Shown in pieces: positions 27,211 to 35,148 of a stretch of DNA of 64,000 bases (within the stretch, counting starts at the first letter, position 1; every line of letters begins with the position of its first letter). The DNA is taken from contig JALNZF010000001.1 of assembly GCA_023229435.1 (NCBI GenBank), positions 186,001 to 250,000 of the forward strand. Direction: 5' to 3'. Origin of the DNA: Nitrospirota bacterium (GTDB lineage Bacteria; Nitrospirota; UBA9217). The position numbers were made by a program, and so were the translations under genes. A model generated the notes under the pieces. The model had not been told where the DNA came from, did not search any database, and worked only from the letters and a program-made list of their open reading frames with translations.

Positions 27211-28179
27211 ATGAGTGAGAGGGAACGGCCGGTTGATGATCTGATAGGCTCAGATCCCTACAGCGAGGAACGCGAGGACAGTAAAAATAGAGATAAGCAG
27301 GCAAGTACGGACTCCTCGTCTGATGGCGCATCCGAGATCCCGGCATCGAAGGGCCTTGATGCCATAAAGTATTATCTCAAGGAAATCCGCAAGACACCCC
27401 TCTTAACGTTTGAGCAGGAACAGGAGCTTGCCAAGAAGATCGAGAAGGGCGACCAGGATGCCCGCGCCAAAATGATCGAGGCGAACCTCCGGCTCGTTGT
27501 GGCGATCGGAAAAAAATACATCAATCGGGGTTTGCAGTTCTCGGATATTATCGAAGAGGGAAATCTTGGCCTGATCCGGGCCGTGGAAAAGTTTCAGTAC
27601 CAGCGCGGTTTCAAGTTCAGCACCTACGCTTCGTGGTGGATCAAACAATCCATTGAACGGGCGATCGTTAATCAAACACGAACTATTCGCCTGCCTGTCC
27701 ATATCGCCGAGATCGTCAATTCCTACATGCGCTCGGTGCGCCAACTCACACAAACCCTGGGCCGCGATCCTCAAATAGAAGAAATTGCAAAAAAAATGAA
27801 GGTCACCGTCGATAAGGTACGGAGCATCTCACAGGTAGTGCGAGAGACCTACTCTCTGGACATGCTTATCGGCGATCAGGAGGAAGAAACGCTCAAGGAC
27901 ATCCTTCAGGACACCAACTCGCTGTCGCCGGCGAGTGCTTCAGAGGACATCCGCAGACGGGAACATATTGATGACTGGCTTCAGCAGCTTTCGGTGAGTG
28001 AACGGAAGGTCGTTGAACTGAGGTTTGGCCTGGGTGATGGCGATCCCAAAACGCTCGATAGTATCGGCAAGGAGTTTGGTATCACGCGTGAGCGGGTCCG
28101 GCAGATCGAGACCCAGGCGCTCAACAAACTGAGGGTCATCACGAGACGGAAAAAAATCGATTTTGAGGAAATGTTGTAG
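27211..28179 (+). CDS. rpoS: RNA polymerase sigma factor, RpoD/RpoS family (RpoS-like)
   Basis: 322 residues from ATG 27211 (GAGGTG just upstream; a GTG two codons earlier is possible). Region 1.2 begins near DAIKYYLKEIRKTPLLTFEQE; region 2 has the canonical EANLRLVVAIGKKY, GNLGLIRAVEKFQYQRGFKFSTYASWWI and QSIERAIVNQTRTIRLPVH; region 3 and region 4 (LDSIGKEFGITRERVRQIETQALNKLR) follow. The short acidic N-terminus without a large region 1.1 suits a stationary-phase/stress sigma more than the housekeeping one. It sits between two tRNA genes. Confidence 0.88.
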   Translation: MSERERPVDDLIGSDPYSEEREDSKNRDKQASTDSSSDGASEIPASKGLDAIKYYLKEIRKTPLLTFEQEQELAKKIEKGDQDARAKMIEANLRLVVAIGKKYINRGLQFSDIIEEGNLGLIRAVEKFQYQRGFKFSTYASWWIKQSIERAIVNQTRTIRLPVHIAEIVNSYMRSVRQLTQTLGRDPQIEEIAKKMKVTVDKVRSISQVVRETYSLDMLIGDQEEETLKDILQDTNSLSPASASEDIRRREHIDDWLQQLSVSERKVVELRFGLGDGDPKTLDSIGKEFGITRERVRQIETQALNKLRVITRRKKIDFEEML

Positions 28180-28287
28180 AAATAAGGTCAATGGAAAATG
28201 GATAATGAAAGTTGGATGACAACGGTTAGGGTGCCGAAACAATTCCTGCATTTTTATTCTCAATTCGCCATTATCAATTTAATCACT

Positions 28288-28364
28288 GCCCCTGTAGCTC
28301 AGGTGGATAGAGCAGCGGTTTCCTAAACCGCGTGCCGGAAGTTCGAGTCTTCCCAGGGGCACCA
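28288..28364 (+). tRNA. tRNA-Arg (CCT)
   Basis: 77 bases with encoded CCA. Acceptor arms GCCCCTG (28288-28294) and CAGGGGC (28354-28360) pair. The anticodon loop TTCCTAA gives CCT, reading AGG. A terminator follows at once. Confidence 0.95.
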
Positions 28365-28366
28365 TT

Positions 28367-28401
28367 AAATAAAGCCATCAGATACTCTGATGGCTTTATT
28401 T
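28367..28401 (+). terminator. Rho-independent terminator after tRNA-Arg
   Basis: A 15-base perfect stem (AAATAAAGCCATCAG, complement at 28387-28401) with a 5-base loop and T-rich 3' side. Confidence 0.88.
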
Positions 28402-28506
28402 ATTTGAATCCATAGCAGTTGCTATAATATTGTCGGCTTTTCTTACATAAAGGTGATTTGAAAAGAGTAAAATAAAAATATAATATAAAAACAATGTGTT
28501 ATAAAA

Positions 28507-28522
28507 TGGCATATATACTGCA
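28507..28522 (+). promoter_or_regulatory. Sigma-54-type promoter of the PEP-CTERM gene
   Basis: TGGCATATATACTGCA: GG at 28508-28509 and GC at 28520-28521 are separated by exactly 10 bases, as sigma-54 needs. The -24 element (TGGCA) is good and the -12 (CTGCA) is fair. It would start a transcript about 40 bases before the ATG at 28572. PEP-CTERM genes in other bacteria are known to be driven by RpoN with the PrsK/PrsR system; those two genes are not in this window. Confidence 0.6.
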
Positions 28523-28571
28523 ATAGTAGTAATGAAGAAATAATAATTACGTTATTGAAAGAGGATACTTC

Positions 28572-29219
28572 ATGAAAAAGCATTTTAATTTAACACTATC
28601 GGCGCTGATACTGGTAGCTGCACTGTGTATGTCACCGACAGCTATGGCGACTACAATAAACGTCGATGATTGGATTACGCTTATTGCTTATAACAATCTC
28701 GACAATGCCGGTATAATGACCTATGCGGTGTCAGAGAGCAAAGACGGATTCGTATCAGGTTCATATGACACATTTTGCATTCAGGAACATGTGTACATCT
28801 ATCCAAATACGTGGTATGAAGTAAAGGGTATCTCAAACAGGGTAGGTACCAATGGCCCTCTTCTTAAAGAATCGGTTGATTACCTTTTTTATAGGTTCGC
28901 GAGTGGAGAATACGCTGATGAGTTAAATGACAACAAGATAAATCAGGCCGATCTGCAGAAGACAATGTGGAGTCTGCAGGTATCAGGTTCTTATCATGGA
29001 TTAATCGGGACTCCTTGGTCCCTTGATCTGCTCAATTATAACAATTACACATATTTGCAACATTCCTGGGGAACTCAGGTGCTCAATATTGTCGATAGTA
29101 GCAAACGTGATGTTCAGAACCAGTTGTACCATCAAGTTCCTGAACCGGCAACCATGCTGCTTCTTGGATTTGGCCTGGCTGGTATGGCTGGCTTGAGGAG
29201 AATAACAAAGAAGTTCTAA
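28572..29219 (+). CDS. PEP-CTERM sorting-domain protein
   Basis: 215 residues. Signal peptide (SALILVAALCMSPTAMA) then a ~160-residue domain with DTFCIQEHVYIYPNTWYEV and NQADLQKTMWSLQ stretches seen in small secreted PEP-CTERM proteins. The C-terminus is a full PEP-CTERM signal: VPEPATMLLLGFGLAGMAG, then the basic tail LRRITKKF. It should be exported by Sec and processed by an exosortase, usually together with exopolysaccharide. AGAGGA precedes the ATG. A sigma-54 promoter lies upstream and the mini-gene at 29286 follows. Confidence 0.88.
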   Translation: MKKHFNLTLSALILVAALCMSPTAMATTINVDDWITLIAYNNLDNAGIMTYAVSESKDGFVSGSYDTFCIQEHVYIYPNTWYEVKGISNRVGTNGPLLKESVDYLFYRFASGEYADELNDNKINQADLQKTMWSLQVSGSYHGLIGTPWSLDLLNYNNYTYLQHSWGTQVLNIVDSSKRDVQNQLYHQVPEPATMLLLGFGLAGMAGLRRITKKF

Positions 29220-29285
29220 TATTATACCCAATGAGCTGTCTTGGGGATACGATCAATATTGGCAATAATAAGACAAGGAGGCAGT

Positions 29286-29441
29286 ATGAAGAAAAATCTA
29301 TCGGCAGCGATAATTATGGTCATGAGTATCCCCTCACTGGCGTTAGCTGGTGTGGCTACAGTGCCTGAACCAGCATCGATGGTTCTTTTTGGCGCAGGTC
29401 TTGTTGGGGTGGGGATCATGAAAAAAGTATTTAAAGGCTAA
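29286..29441 (+). CDS. 51-residue mini PEP-CTERM peptide
   Basis: AGGAGG sits five bases before ATG 29286. The product is a signal peptide (MKKNLSAAIIMVMSIPSLALA) followed almost directly by a complete sorting signal (VPEPASMVLFGAGLVGVGI, tail MKKVFKG). Only about five residues lie between, so after signal-peptidase and exosortase cleavage almost nothing would remain. It is co-directional with the PEP-CTERM gene 66 bases upstream and ends at a strong terminator. It could be a true peptide, a substrate-competing regulator of the exosortase, or the remnant of a larger gene with an internal deletion. Confidence 0.75.
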   Translation: MKKNLSAAIIMVMSIPSLALAGVATVPEPASMVLFGAGLVGVGIMKKVFKG

Positions 29442-29462
29442 ATGAGTGAAAGACAATAAAAG

Positions 29463-29505
29463 CCAAAAACAGGGGTGTTCTTTCGAAGAACACCCCTGTT
29501 TTTGG
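29463..29505 (+). terminator. Strong rho-independent terminator
   Basis: A 20-base perfect stem (CCAAAAACAGGGGTGTTCTT and complement) with a 3-base loop and an A run/T run that would also work from the opposite strand. Confidence 0.9.
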
Positions 29506-29880
29506 TTGCTCATTGCTTGTTAGCTGCATGAACGAAGAAAGCAACGTGCTTCTCCAAAGGGTAATTGCAAACACTATATATTGATATAAAATATATTGAC
29601 GCACTACATGTATTGTGTTAAATATAACAAAGTAATAATAATGATTACTCATCAAAAAACAAGACGTTAACAGAGGAATGAAGGCATGAAAATGCAGTGT
29701 ACTCTATATTGTAAACTGAGCGTGTAATTCTATTTATGATCTAATTTACATGCACTGCTTTGCACGCGCTCATCGAAAACGGCATGCGTTTACTGCAGAA
29801 TTTGACATGTCCACTCCTCAGAATTTAGGGCATAAAAAAGTTGTTCAACGACGAAAGCGTGGAACGTCGGAGGCAGAGTG
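29506..29880. other. AT-rich intergenic region before the signalling operon
   Basis: No gene seen. A weak promoter-like pair (TTGACG at 29596, TAAATA at 29619) points toward the GGDEF operon. Nothing else stands out. Confidence 0.35.
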
Positions 29881-31905
29881 GTGAGCGCGATTACTGAAGA
29901 ACAGCTGAAAGATCTCTTCACGACCGAGACCTGGCAGGACCAATTCACCGCTCTTTCCGATAGCCTTGGATATTCTCTGAGCATCTATTCACCGGATGGG
30001 ACGCTTATCTTCGCTCCAATGAATACTCCTCCCTTTTGCCAGGGGTTTTGCTTGTCTTCCGCATCATTCAAGTCGCAGTGTGAGTCATATTGTCATCCAA
30101 TCATGATGAACACGATCGCGAAGGGGAAACCCGATGTCTTCAAGTGTTATTCAAAGATCATGTGCTTTTCTTTCCCTATCGAATACCTGGATGAACATGC
30201 AGTGGTAGTGGGTCATGGCTCGTTCTCTTCGTTCGAGGATTTTCGCGAATGCATGAATATCCTGGAGTCCAGCGATATCGACACGATTTCCATAACAACA
30301 CCGCTCACCTTTACCAGCGCCCAGCAAACCTGGAAGGTCATGGGTTTTGTTGCCGACTCCGTGGGACGGCTTATCAATAATGCCCGGGAAACGGTTACGC
30401 TCAAGAGCAAGATCGAAAGCCTGAAAAGCATTATTGGAAAGTGGGGTGCTTCGGCAGAGGAACGGCCGGAAACGCTCTATCAAGAGATGATAGACAAGTT
30501 GTCCTCACTGCTCGACATCGAAAGCATTGCCATCCTTGTTTTTGACCGCAAACAGAAAAACTATGTCAGCCTCTATAGTCTATCGAGAAGCTGCGGGACG
30601 ACCGGGGCCATTACCATCAACGAGCACGATACGATCGTGCAGGAACTCAACAGCGGAAAACCGTTTGTCCTTTCAGCAGAACCCGTAAAAGATCCCAGGG
30701 CTGACTTTCTGAACGGCATGGGTGCCCTGTATTTTTTCCCCATCATGGTTTTCAAAAAATTAGAAGGGATCCTGCGCATAACCGACAGGGTTCTCAAAGA
30801 GAGTGACAAACAGATCATTATAGCGTACTGCCAGCAGACGTCACTCTCCATGGAGAACCAGCGTCTGCACCAGGACCTCGATAAAAAATTTGACCGCTTT
30901 GCTGAAGTTTCGGAACTGACAAAGACAATAACGCACATTCGGAATTATGAAACATTGCTCCAGACGATCCTTGATAAATCCGCAGATCTGCTCAGGGCAG
31001 AGCAGGGGTCACTCATGCTTCTGGACCACGAGACCGAAGACCTTCTCGTGGAAGCGAAAAAAGGCAACATCGAAAGAGTGATGGAAAATCTCAGAATCAA
31101 TCGGGGTGAAGGCATAGCCGGCAGGGTTGCCGAATTCGGCGAGGCCATCCTCGTTGAAAATCTTGAAAATGACCCGAGGGTCAAGCATAAAAACAGACAA
31201 AATTATAAAACGCGGTCATTCGTAAGCGTACCGCTCATGATCGATGATCGCATCATCGGCGTCCTCAATCTGTCGGACAAGACATCCGGCGAGGTTTTTA
31301 ATGAAGAAGACTTGAAGCTCATCCAGTCCTTTGCGACCCATGCCGCTATCGTTATGGAGCGGAATGTGTTCTTCAATAGGGCGGAGGAGCTTAAAAAGTT
31401 GACAATAACCGATCCCTTGACCGGGCTTTTGAACCGAAGATATTTGAATGAACGGCTGAAGGATGAATTGGCACGGTCCGAACGGTATGGACACCACCTC
31501 AGTCTTCTCATGCTCGATCTTGACGGGTTCAAATATTGCAACGACACGATGGGGCATCTGTTCGGCGATAAGACACTCAAAGACATTGCTGAAACGTTGT
31601 TAAACACGGTGCGGTCAATGGACATTGTGGCACGGTACGGAGGAGATGAATTCATGGTGATCCTTCCCGAGACCGAGGAAACATTGGCGATCGATATCGC
31701 GGAACGATTGAGGAGCAATGTGGAGAAGTATGCGGTGCTTCCCCGGAACGCGGCAGGTAAGGGGCCGCATACGCTTTCATCCAGTATCGGCATCGCATGC
31801 TATCCCGGGCACGGGAAAACGATCGAACTTCTTCTCGAAAATGTTGACAAGGCGCTTTACCGCGCCAAGAACAAAGGGAAAAACAGGATAGAGGTGTTCT
31901 CATAA
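29881..31905 (+). CDS. PocR-GAF-GAF-GGDEF diguanylate cyclase
   Basis: 674 residues from GTG 29881 (CGGAGG upstream; GTG 29878 also possible). The N-terminus is a PocR-type sensor: PFCQGFCLSSASFKSQCESYC, then VFKCYSKIMCFSFPI, with many cysteines. Two GAF domains follow (~180-330 and ~340-490). The GGDEF domain covers ~500-674: DPLTGLLNRRYL, LDLDGFKYCND, intact RYGGDEF active site, and an RSMD inhibitory site exactly five residues before it. So c-di-GMP synthesis with product feedback is likely. First gene of a four-gene operon; only one base separates it from the next. Confidence 0.87.
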   Translation: MSAITEEQLKDLFTTETWQDQFTALSDSLGYSLSIYSPDGTLIFAPMNTPPFCQGFCLSSASFKSQCESYCHPIMMNTIAKGKPDVFKCYSKIMCFSFPIEYLDEHAVVVGHGSFSSFEDFRECMNILESSDIDTISITTPLTFTSAQQTWKVMGFVADSVGRLINNARETVTLKSKIESLKSIIGKWGASAEERPETLYQEMIDKLSSLLDIESIAILVFDRKQKNYVSLYSLSRSCGTTGAITINEHDTIVQELNSGKPFVLSAEPVKDPRADFLNGMGALYFFPIMVFKKLEGILRITDRVLKESDKQIIIAYCQQTSLSMENQRLHQDLDKKFDRFAEVSELTKTITHIRNYETLLQTILDKSADLLRAEQGSLMLLDHETEDLLVEAKKGNIERVMENLRINRGEGIAGRVAEFGEAILVENLENDPRVKHKNRQNYKTRSFVSVPLMIDDRIIGVLNLSDKTSGEVFNEEDLKLIQSFATHAAIVMERNVFFNRAEELKKLTITDPLTGLLNRRYLNERLKDELARSERYGHHLSLLMLDLDGFKYCNDTMGHLFGDKTLKDIAETLLNTVRSMDIVARYGGDEFMVILPETEETLAIDIAERLRSNVEKYAVLPRNAAGKGPHTLSSSIGIACYPGHGKTIELLLENVDKALYRAKNKGKNRIEVFS

Positions 31906-31906
31906 C

Positions 31907-33577
31907 ATGCCATTCAATTCTCTTCAGGAAAAGGATTTTATCGGAAGACTGCAAGAGCAGGCCAACCTCTTCAAGAGGGTGCTTCTTGCGGAGAAGGGCC
32001 AGGCGCGCAGCGCTGTTCTCTCCGGTCAAAGGGGCATCGGGAAAACGGAACTGCTCAAGCATTTATTCGGGCAGCTATTCTGGAAGCAGGACCGGGTGGT
32101 CCCGTTCTGGTACTCGGTCAATCCAGCGCTGTTGTCGGTAACAGACTTTTCAAAGAACTATCTGGCCCGGTTTATCTGCCAGCGACTCGCTTTCCCAAAA
32201 AAAGATCAAGCACTTTTTTATCAGGACGGGATATCAATAGATGACCTGTCCCTTCTCGTGGAGGAGCGGGAGGCTTTCTGGGCAAAGGAAATTCTTGACC
32301 AGTATATGCGCTGCTCCGGAGATCCCCTCGATGCGCTTCGTATTGCACTTGCGGCGCCGCATCGCTCGACGCTTTCTACCGGAATGCCGGTAGCCGTTCT
32401 GATCGATGATTTTCAACTGATACAGGGGCTCCATCTTGCCGGTGTCCCTGATCAAAGACTGGCATCACTTTTTCAAGAACCGATGACGCACAGAAAAACG
32501 CCCCATATAATCTCGGGGAACATGGCCGAACTCCAGGAAATGCCCGGCGTGAGCGGATTGGAGCGGATTCAGGTGTATCCGCTTGGACCCGAGGCGACCT
32601 CGTCGATGGTTCTTTCTCTCCTGAACGAACATGAGGCCGAAGGCAGCATGCCTCCTCTTCTTATTCGTCATCTCGGCGGAAACCCTTATTATCTCGGGTG
32701 CATCGTCAACAGGGTGTGCGAGAAGAATAATCCCGGTGAAAAGGATTTCTGGAATGCCTACATTCAGGAGATCATGGAAGGAACACTCGCCCACTCCTGG
32801 TCATCGGTCTTGAAGAGCTTTTTCCTGGATCTGGGACAGAGGAGAACCGCCCTCGCAATAACCTCGAAGATCTATCATACCTCCGAGGCGCTTTCCTGCC
32901 AGCGGATCGCGAAGGTCTTTGCGCTGACGGACAGCCAGGCGCATGCCATTGTGCAAGCATTGTATCTCGCTGGATTTATTCGCGGTGAGTTTGGTACGTT
33001 CAGGGCAATGGACGATCGGGTGTTGCGTGACATTGTCGATAGTCTCTTCATGAGGGAGATCCTGGCAAAGTCCGCCCACGATCTGGAGGGGCACTTCATT
33101 GAAGCGTTGGTACCGCAAAAGGAAACGGCCGTGTATTTTGAAATGACCTTGCCGATTGCCAGAGATGCGGAGCTTATTGTTGCCCAGAGTCTGGAGCAGA
33201 TCGGTAAAAATCTGAATATCAATCAGGAAGCCATAGGTCAGCTGCAAATAGCTGTTATCGAAGCCTGTATCAACGCCATGGAACACGGCAGGGGCATGGA
33301 TGATAAAGTCTATATCAGCATTACCGCTGAAGATGACCATCTTGAGGTGTCGATAGAAAGTGCCGGACAGGAGTTCATCATTCAGGAAACGGGAGAACCT
33401 TACCGGGACCAGGAGGCCGCGAAAACAACAGGAAGGGGATGGGGTTTAAAATTAATTAAACGCTTTGTCGATCAAGTCAAGTTTGAAAAAACCAAGTACG
33501 GTACGAAGATAAAGCTTGTCAAAAAAATCGAGAGATCTGCAGGCATACACAAGGAGGATACCGTAAATCATGAGTAA
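31907..33577 (+). CDS. AAA-type ATPase fused to a C-terminal anti-sigma-type HATPase (RsbW-like)
   Basis: 556 residues. Residues ~1-310 are a P-loop ATPase (GQRGIGKTELLKH Walker A near 40; VAVLIDDFQLI Walker B near 165), then a winged-helix-like middle. From about 410 is an RsbW/SpoIIAB-type kinase fold: the N box reads AVIEACINAMEHG and a G box reads GRGWGLKLIKRFV. This combines STAND-like sensing with a Ser/Thr-protein kinase domain of partner-switching systems. ATG at 31907, and the end overlaps the STAS gene by 8 bases, so the two are very likely partners. Confidence 0.8.
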   Translation: MPFNSLQEKDFIGRLQEQANLFKRVLLAEKGQARSAVLSGQRGIGKTELLKHLFGQLFWKQDRVVPFWYSVNPALLSVTDFSKNYLARFICQRLAFPKKDQALFYQDGISIDDLSLLVEEREAFWAKEILDQYMRCSGDPLDALRIALAAPHRSTLSTGMPVAVLIDDFQLIQGLHLAGVPDQRLASLFQEPMTHRKTPHIISGNMAELQEMPGVSGLERIQVYPLGPEATSSMVLSLLNEHEAEGSMPPLLIRHLGGNPYYLGCIVNRVCEKNNPGEKDFWNAYIQEIMEGTLAHSWSSVLKSFFLDLGQRRTALAITSKIYHTSEALSCQRIAKVFALTDSQAHAIVQALYLAGFIRGEFGTFRAMDDRVLRDIVDSLFMREILAKSAHDLEGHFIEALVPQKETAVYFEMTLPIARDAELIVAQSLEQIGKNLNINQEAIGQLQIAVIEACINAMEHGRGMDDKVYISITAEDDHLEVSIESAGQEFIIQETGEPYRDQEAAKTTGRGWGLKLIKRFVDQVKFEKTKYGTKIKLVKKIERSAGIHKEDTVNHE

Positions 33578-33923
33578 TTTTTCTCTGTCATCCAGATCAG
33601 AACGGGACATAGACGTCATGATGCCCAAAGGGTATATCAATAACATCGGGGCAGAACGTCTCGAATCGACGAGTGAAAAGTTTATCGACAAAGGATCGAA
33701 GAAGCTTGTTGTTAATTTTTCCGATGTTCAATTTATCAACACCATCGGCCTTTCAATATTTTTAAGCATTGTGCAGAATTCGCTGGAATCGAACAGTATG
33801 CTCTGTTTCACGAATATGAAAAAAGACCATCGCGAGATGTTCGAGATGGCGGGATTGATAAAGCATGTTAAAGTCTTTAAAGATGAGAAGGACGCTCTCG
33901 ATTATCTGAACGGGAGATCCTAA
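33570..33923 (+). CDS. STAS-domain protein (anti-anti-sigma-like) with a changed phospho-site
   Basis: 117 residues, a single STAS domain (SpoIIAA/RsbV type), with GYINNIGAERLE and SKKLVVNFSDVQFINTIGL at the conserved core. In SpoIIAA and RsbV this position reads D-S-S-G-L and the second Ser is phosphorylated. Here the four residues are N-T-I-G, so the acceptor is Ile and only a Thr remains next to it. It starts inside the ATPase/kinase gene. It is the expected partner of that kinase domain; whether the switch still uses phosphorylation is unclear. Confidence 0.82.
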   Translation: MSNFSLSSRSERDIDVMMPKGYINNIGAERLESTSEKFIDKGSKKLVVNFSDVQFINTIGLSIFLSIVQNSLESNSMLCFTNMKKDHREMFEMAGLIKHVKVFKDEKDALDYLNGRS

Positions 33924-33924
33924 G

Positions 33925-35148
33925 ATGTCCGCCGGGAAACTGCATCTCAAACGACTGTTGTTCAGTATTGCATCTCTGGTTGATCTCGGACAGGAGGCAA
34001 CGTCCTCAAAGGACCTGTCGTTAAAAATGAAATCGGCACTCTACGTCATTACGGGAACGTTTTCCGTGCCGGCGGCGGCGTTGTTCGTTTATCATCCTCA
34101 GCAGAGAAGTCTCGAACTTCTCGTGGAAAAGGGTTATAAAAAGAGAGCGCTCCAGGAGATTACCTTATCTGTTTTGCCTCAGCATATTGGTCGTTTTACT
34201 CCAAACGAACCGCACTCCGTTCATGAGATGGCCAAGAGCTCATTTTACGAACGGAACGACAAGGTATTTTCGCAGCTGAATACAAAACTCTTCATTCCGC
34301 TCTTTGCAAAAGATGAGTTTGTCGGGGCTATTTCTCTCGGCAAAAAACTCGGTCGGGCCGCATTCCGTCAGAGCGAGAAAGACGTTCTCCGCGTTGTGGC
34401 GCATCAAATGGCGATAACGCTGTATAATGCGATGTTATTTTTAGAACTCACCAAAAAAGCCGTAGAAAACAAAAAACTCTATGAAAGCATGCGGCGCATT
34501 TACCATGATACCATCCAGGCATTTTCCGCCGCCATTGACGCCAAGGATGGGTATACCAAGAACCATTCCTACCGTGTGGCATGTTATGCTGTCGCCATCG
34601 CGCGGGAACTGGGATGGAAAAAGAACGAGGTGGAGGGTATCTATGTTGCCGGCCTGTTGCATGATATCGGGAAGATCATCATTGACACCAGGGTCATCAA
34701 AAAAGGAGAAGGGCTCACAACCCCGGAGATAAACGAGATCAGAAGACATCCTCAGATATCGTACGATATCCTTTCAAAAATAAACTTTCCGTGGAGAAAT
34801 ATTGAACAGTTTGTTCTGCATCATCATGAACGGATGGATGGGAAGGGATATCCCGATGCGCTCAGGGCAGTTGAGCTGAGCGAAGGAGAAAAGATCCTCA
34901 CGCTCGTTGATGCCTTTGACGCTATGACAACGGACCGGCCGTATCGGGACAAACTGGGGCTCGATGAAGCATTTCGTGAAGTAATGAAATGCGGCGGCAC
35001 GCAATTTGACGAGCAGATCACGAAGACGTTCTTCAATTTATTGCATAAAGAAATGAATGGAGAGGTTAAAAAACTGCAGATACTTCCGCATTTGCAGCAG
35101 ATTGATGTAACCAGCTTCAAGGACAAAGGATCGGGCAACGGAGTGTGA
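33925..35148 (+). CDS. GAF-HD-GYP c-di-GMP phosphodiesterase
   Basis: 407 residues. Residues ~15-180 look like a GAF domain. The HD-GYP domain covers ~190-385 with DAKDGYTKNHSYRVA (metal/His), LLHDIGKI (HD) and the active HHHERMDGKGYPDAL (HHExxxGxGYP). All catalytic motifs are present, so c-di-GMP hydrolysis is likely. ATG lies two bases after the STAS stop, and it is the last gene of the operon begun by the diguanylate cyclase at 29881. The operon thus holds both a maker and a breaker of c-di-GMP around a partner-switch module. Confidence 0.87.
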   Translation: MSAGKLHLKRLLFSIASLVDLGQEATSSKDLSLKMKSALYVITGTFSVPAAALFVYHPQQRSLELLVEKGYKKRALQEITLSVLPQHIGRFTPNEPHSVHEMAKSSFYERNDKVFSQLNTKLFIPLFAKDEFVGAISLGKKLGRAAFRQSEKDVLRVVAHQMAITLYNAMLFLELTKKAVENKKLYESMRRIYHDTIQAFSAAIDAKDGYTKNHSYRVACYAVAIARELGWKKNEVEGIYVAGLLHDIGKIIIDTRVIKKGEGLTTPEINEIRRHPQISYDILSKINFPWRNIEQFVLHHHERMDGKGYPDALRAVELSEGEKILTLVDAFDAMTTDRPYRDKLGLDEAFREVMKCGGTQFDEQITKTFFNLLHKEMNGEVKKLQILPHLQQIDVTSFKDKGSGNGV

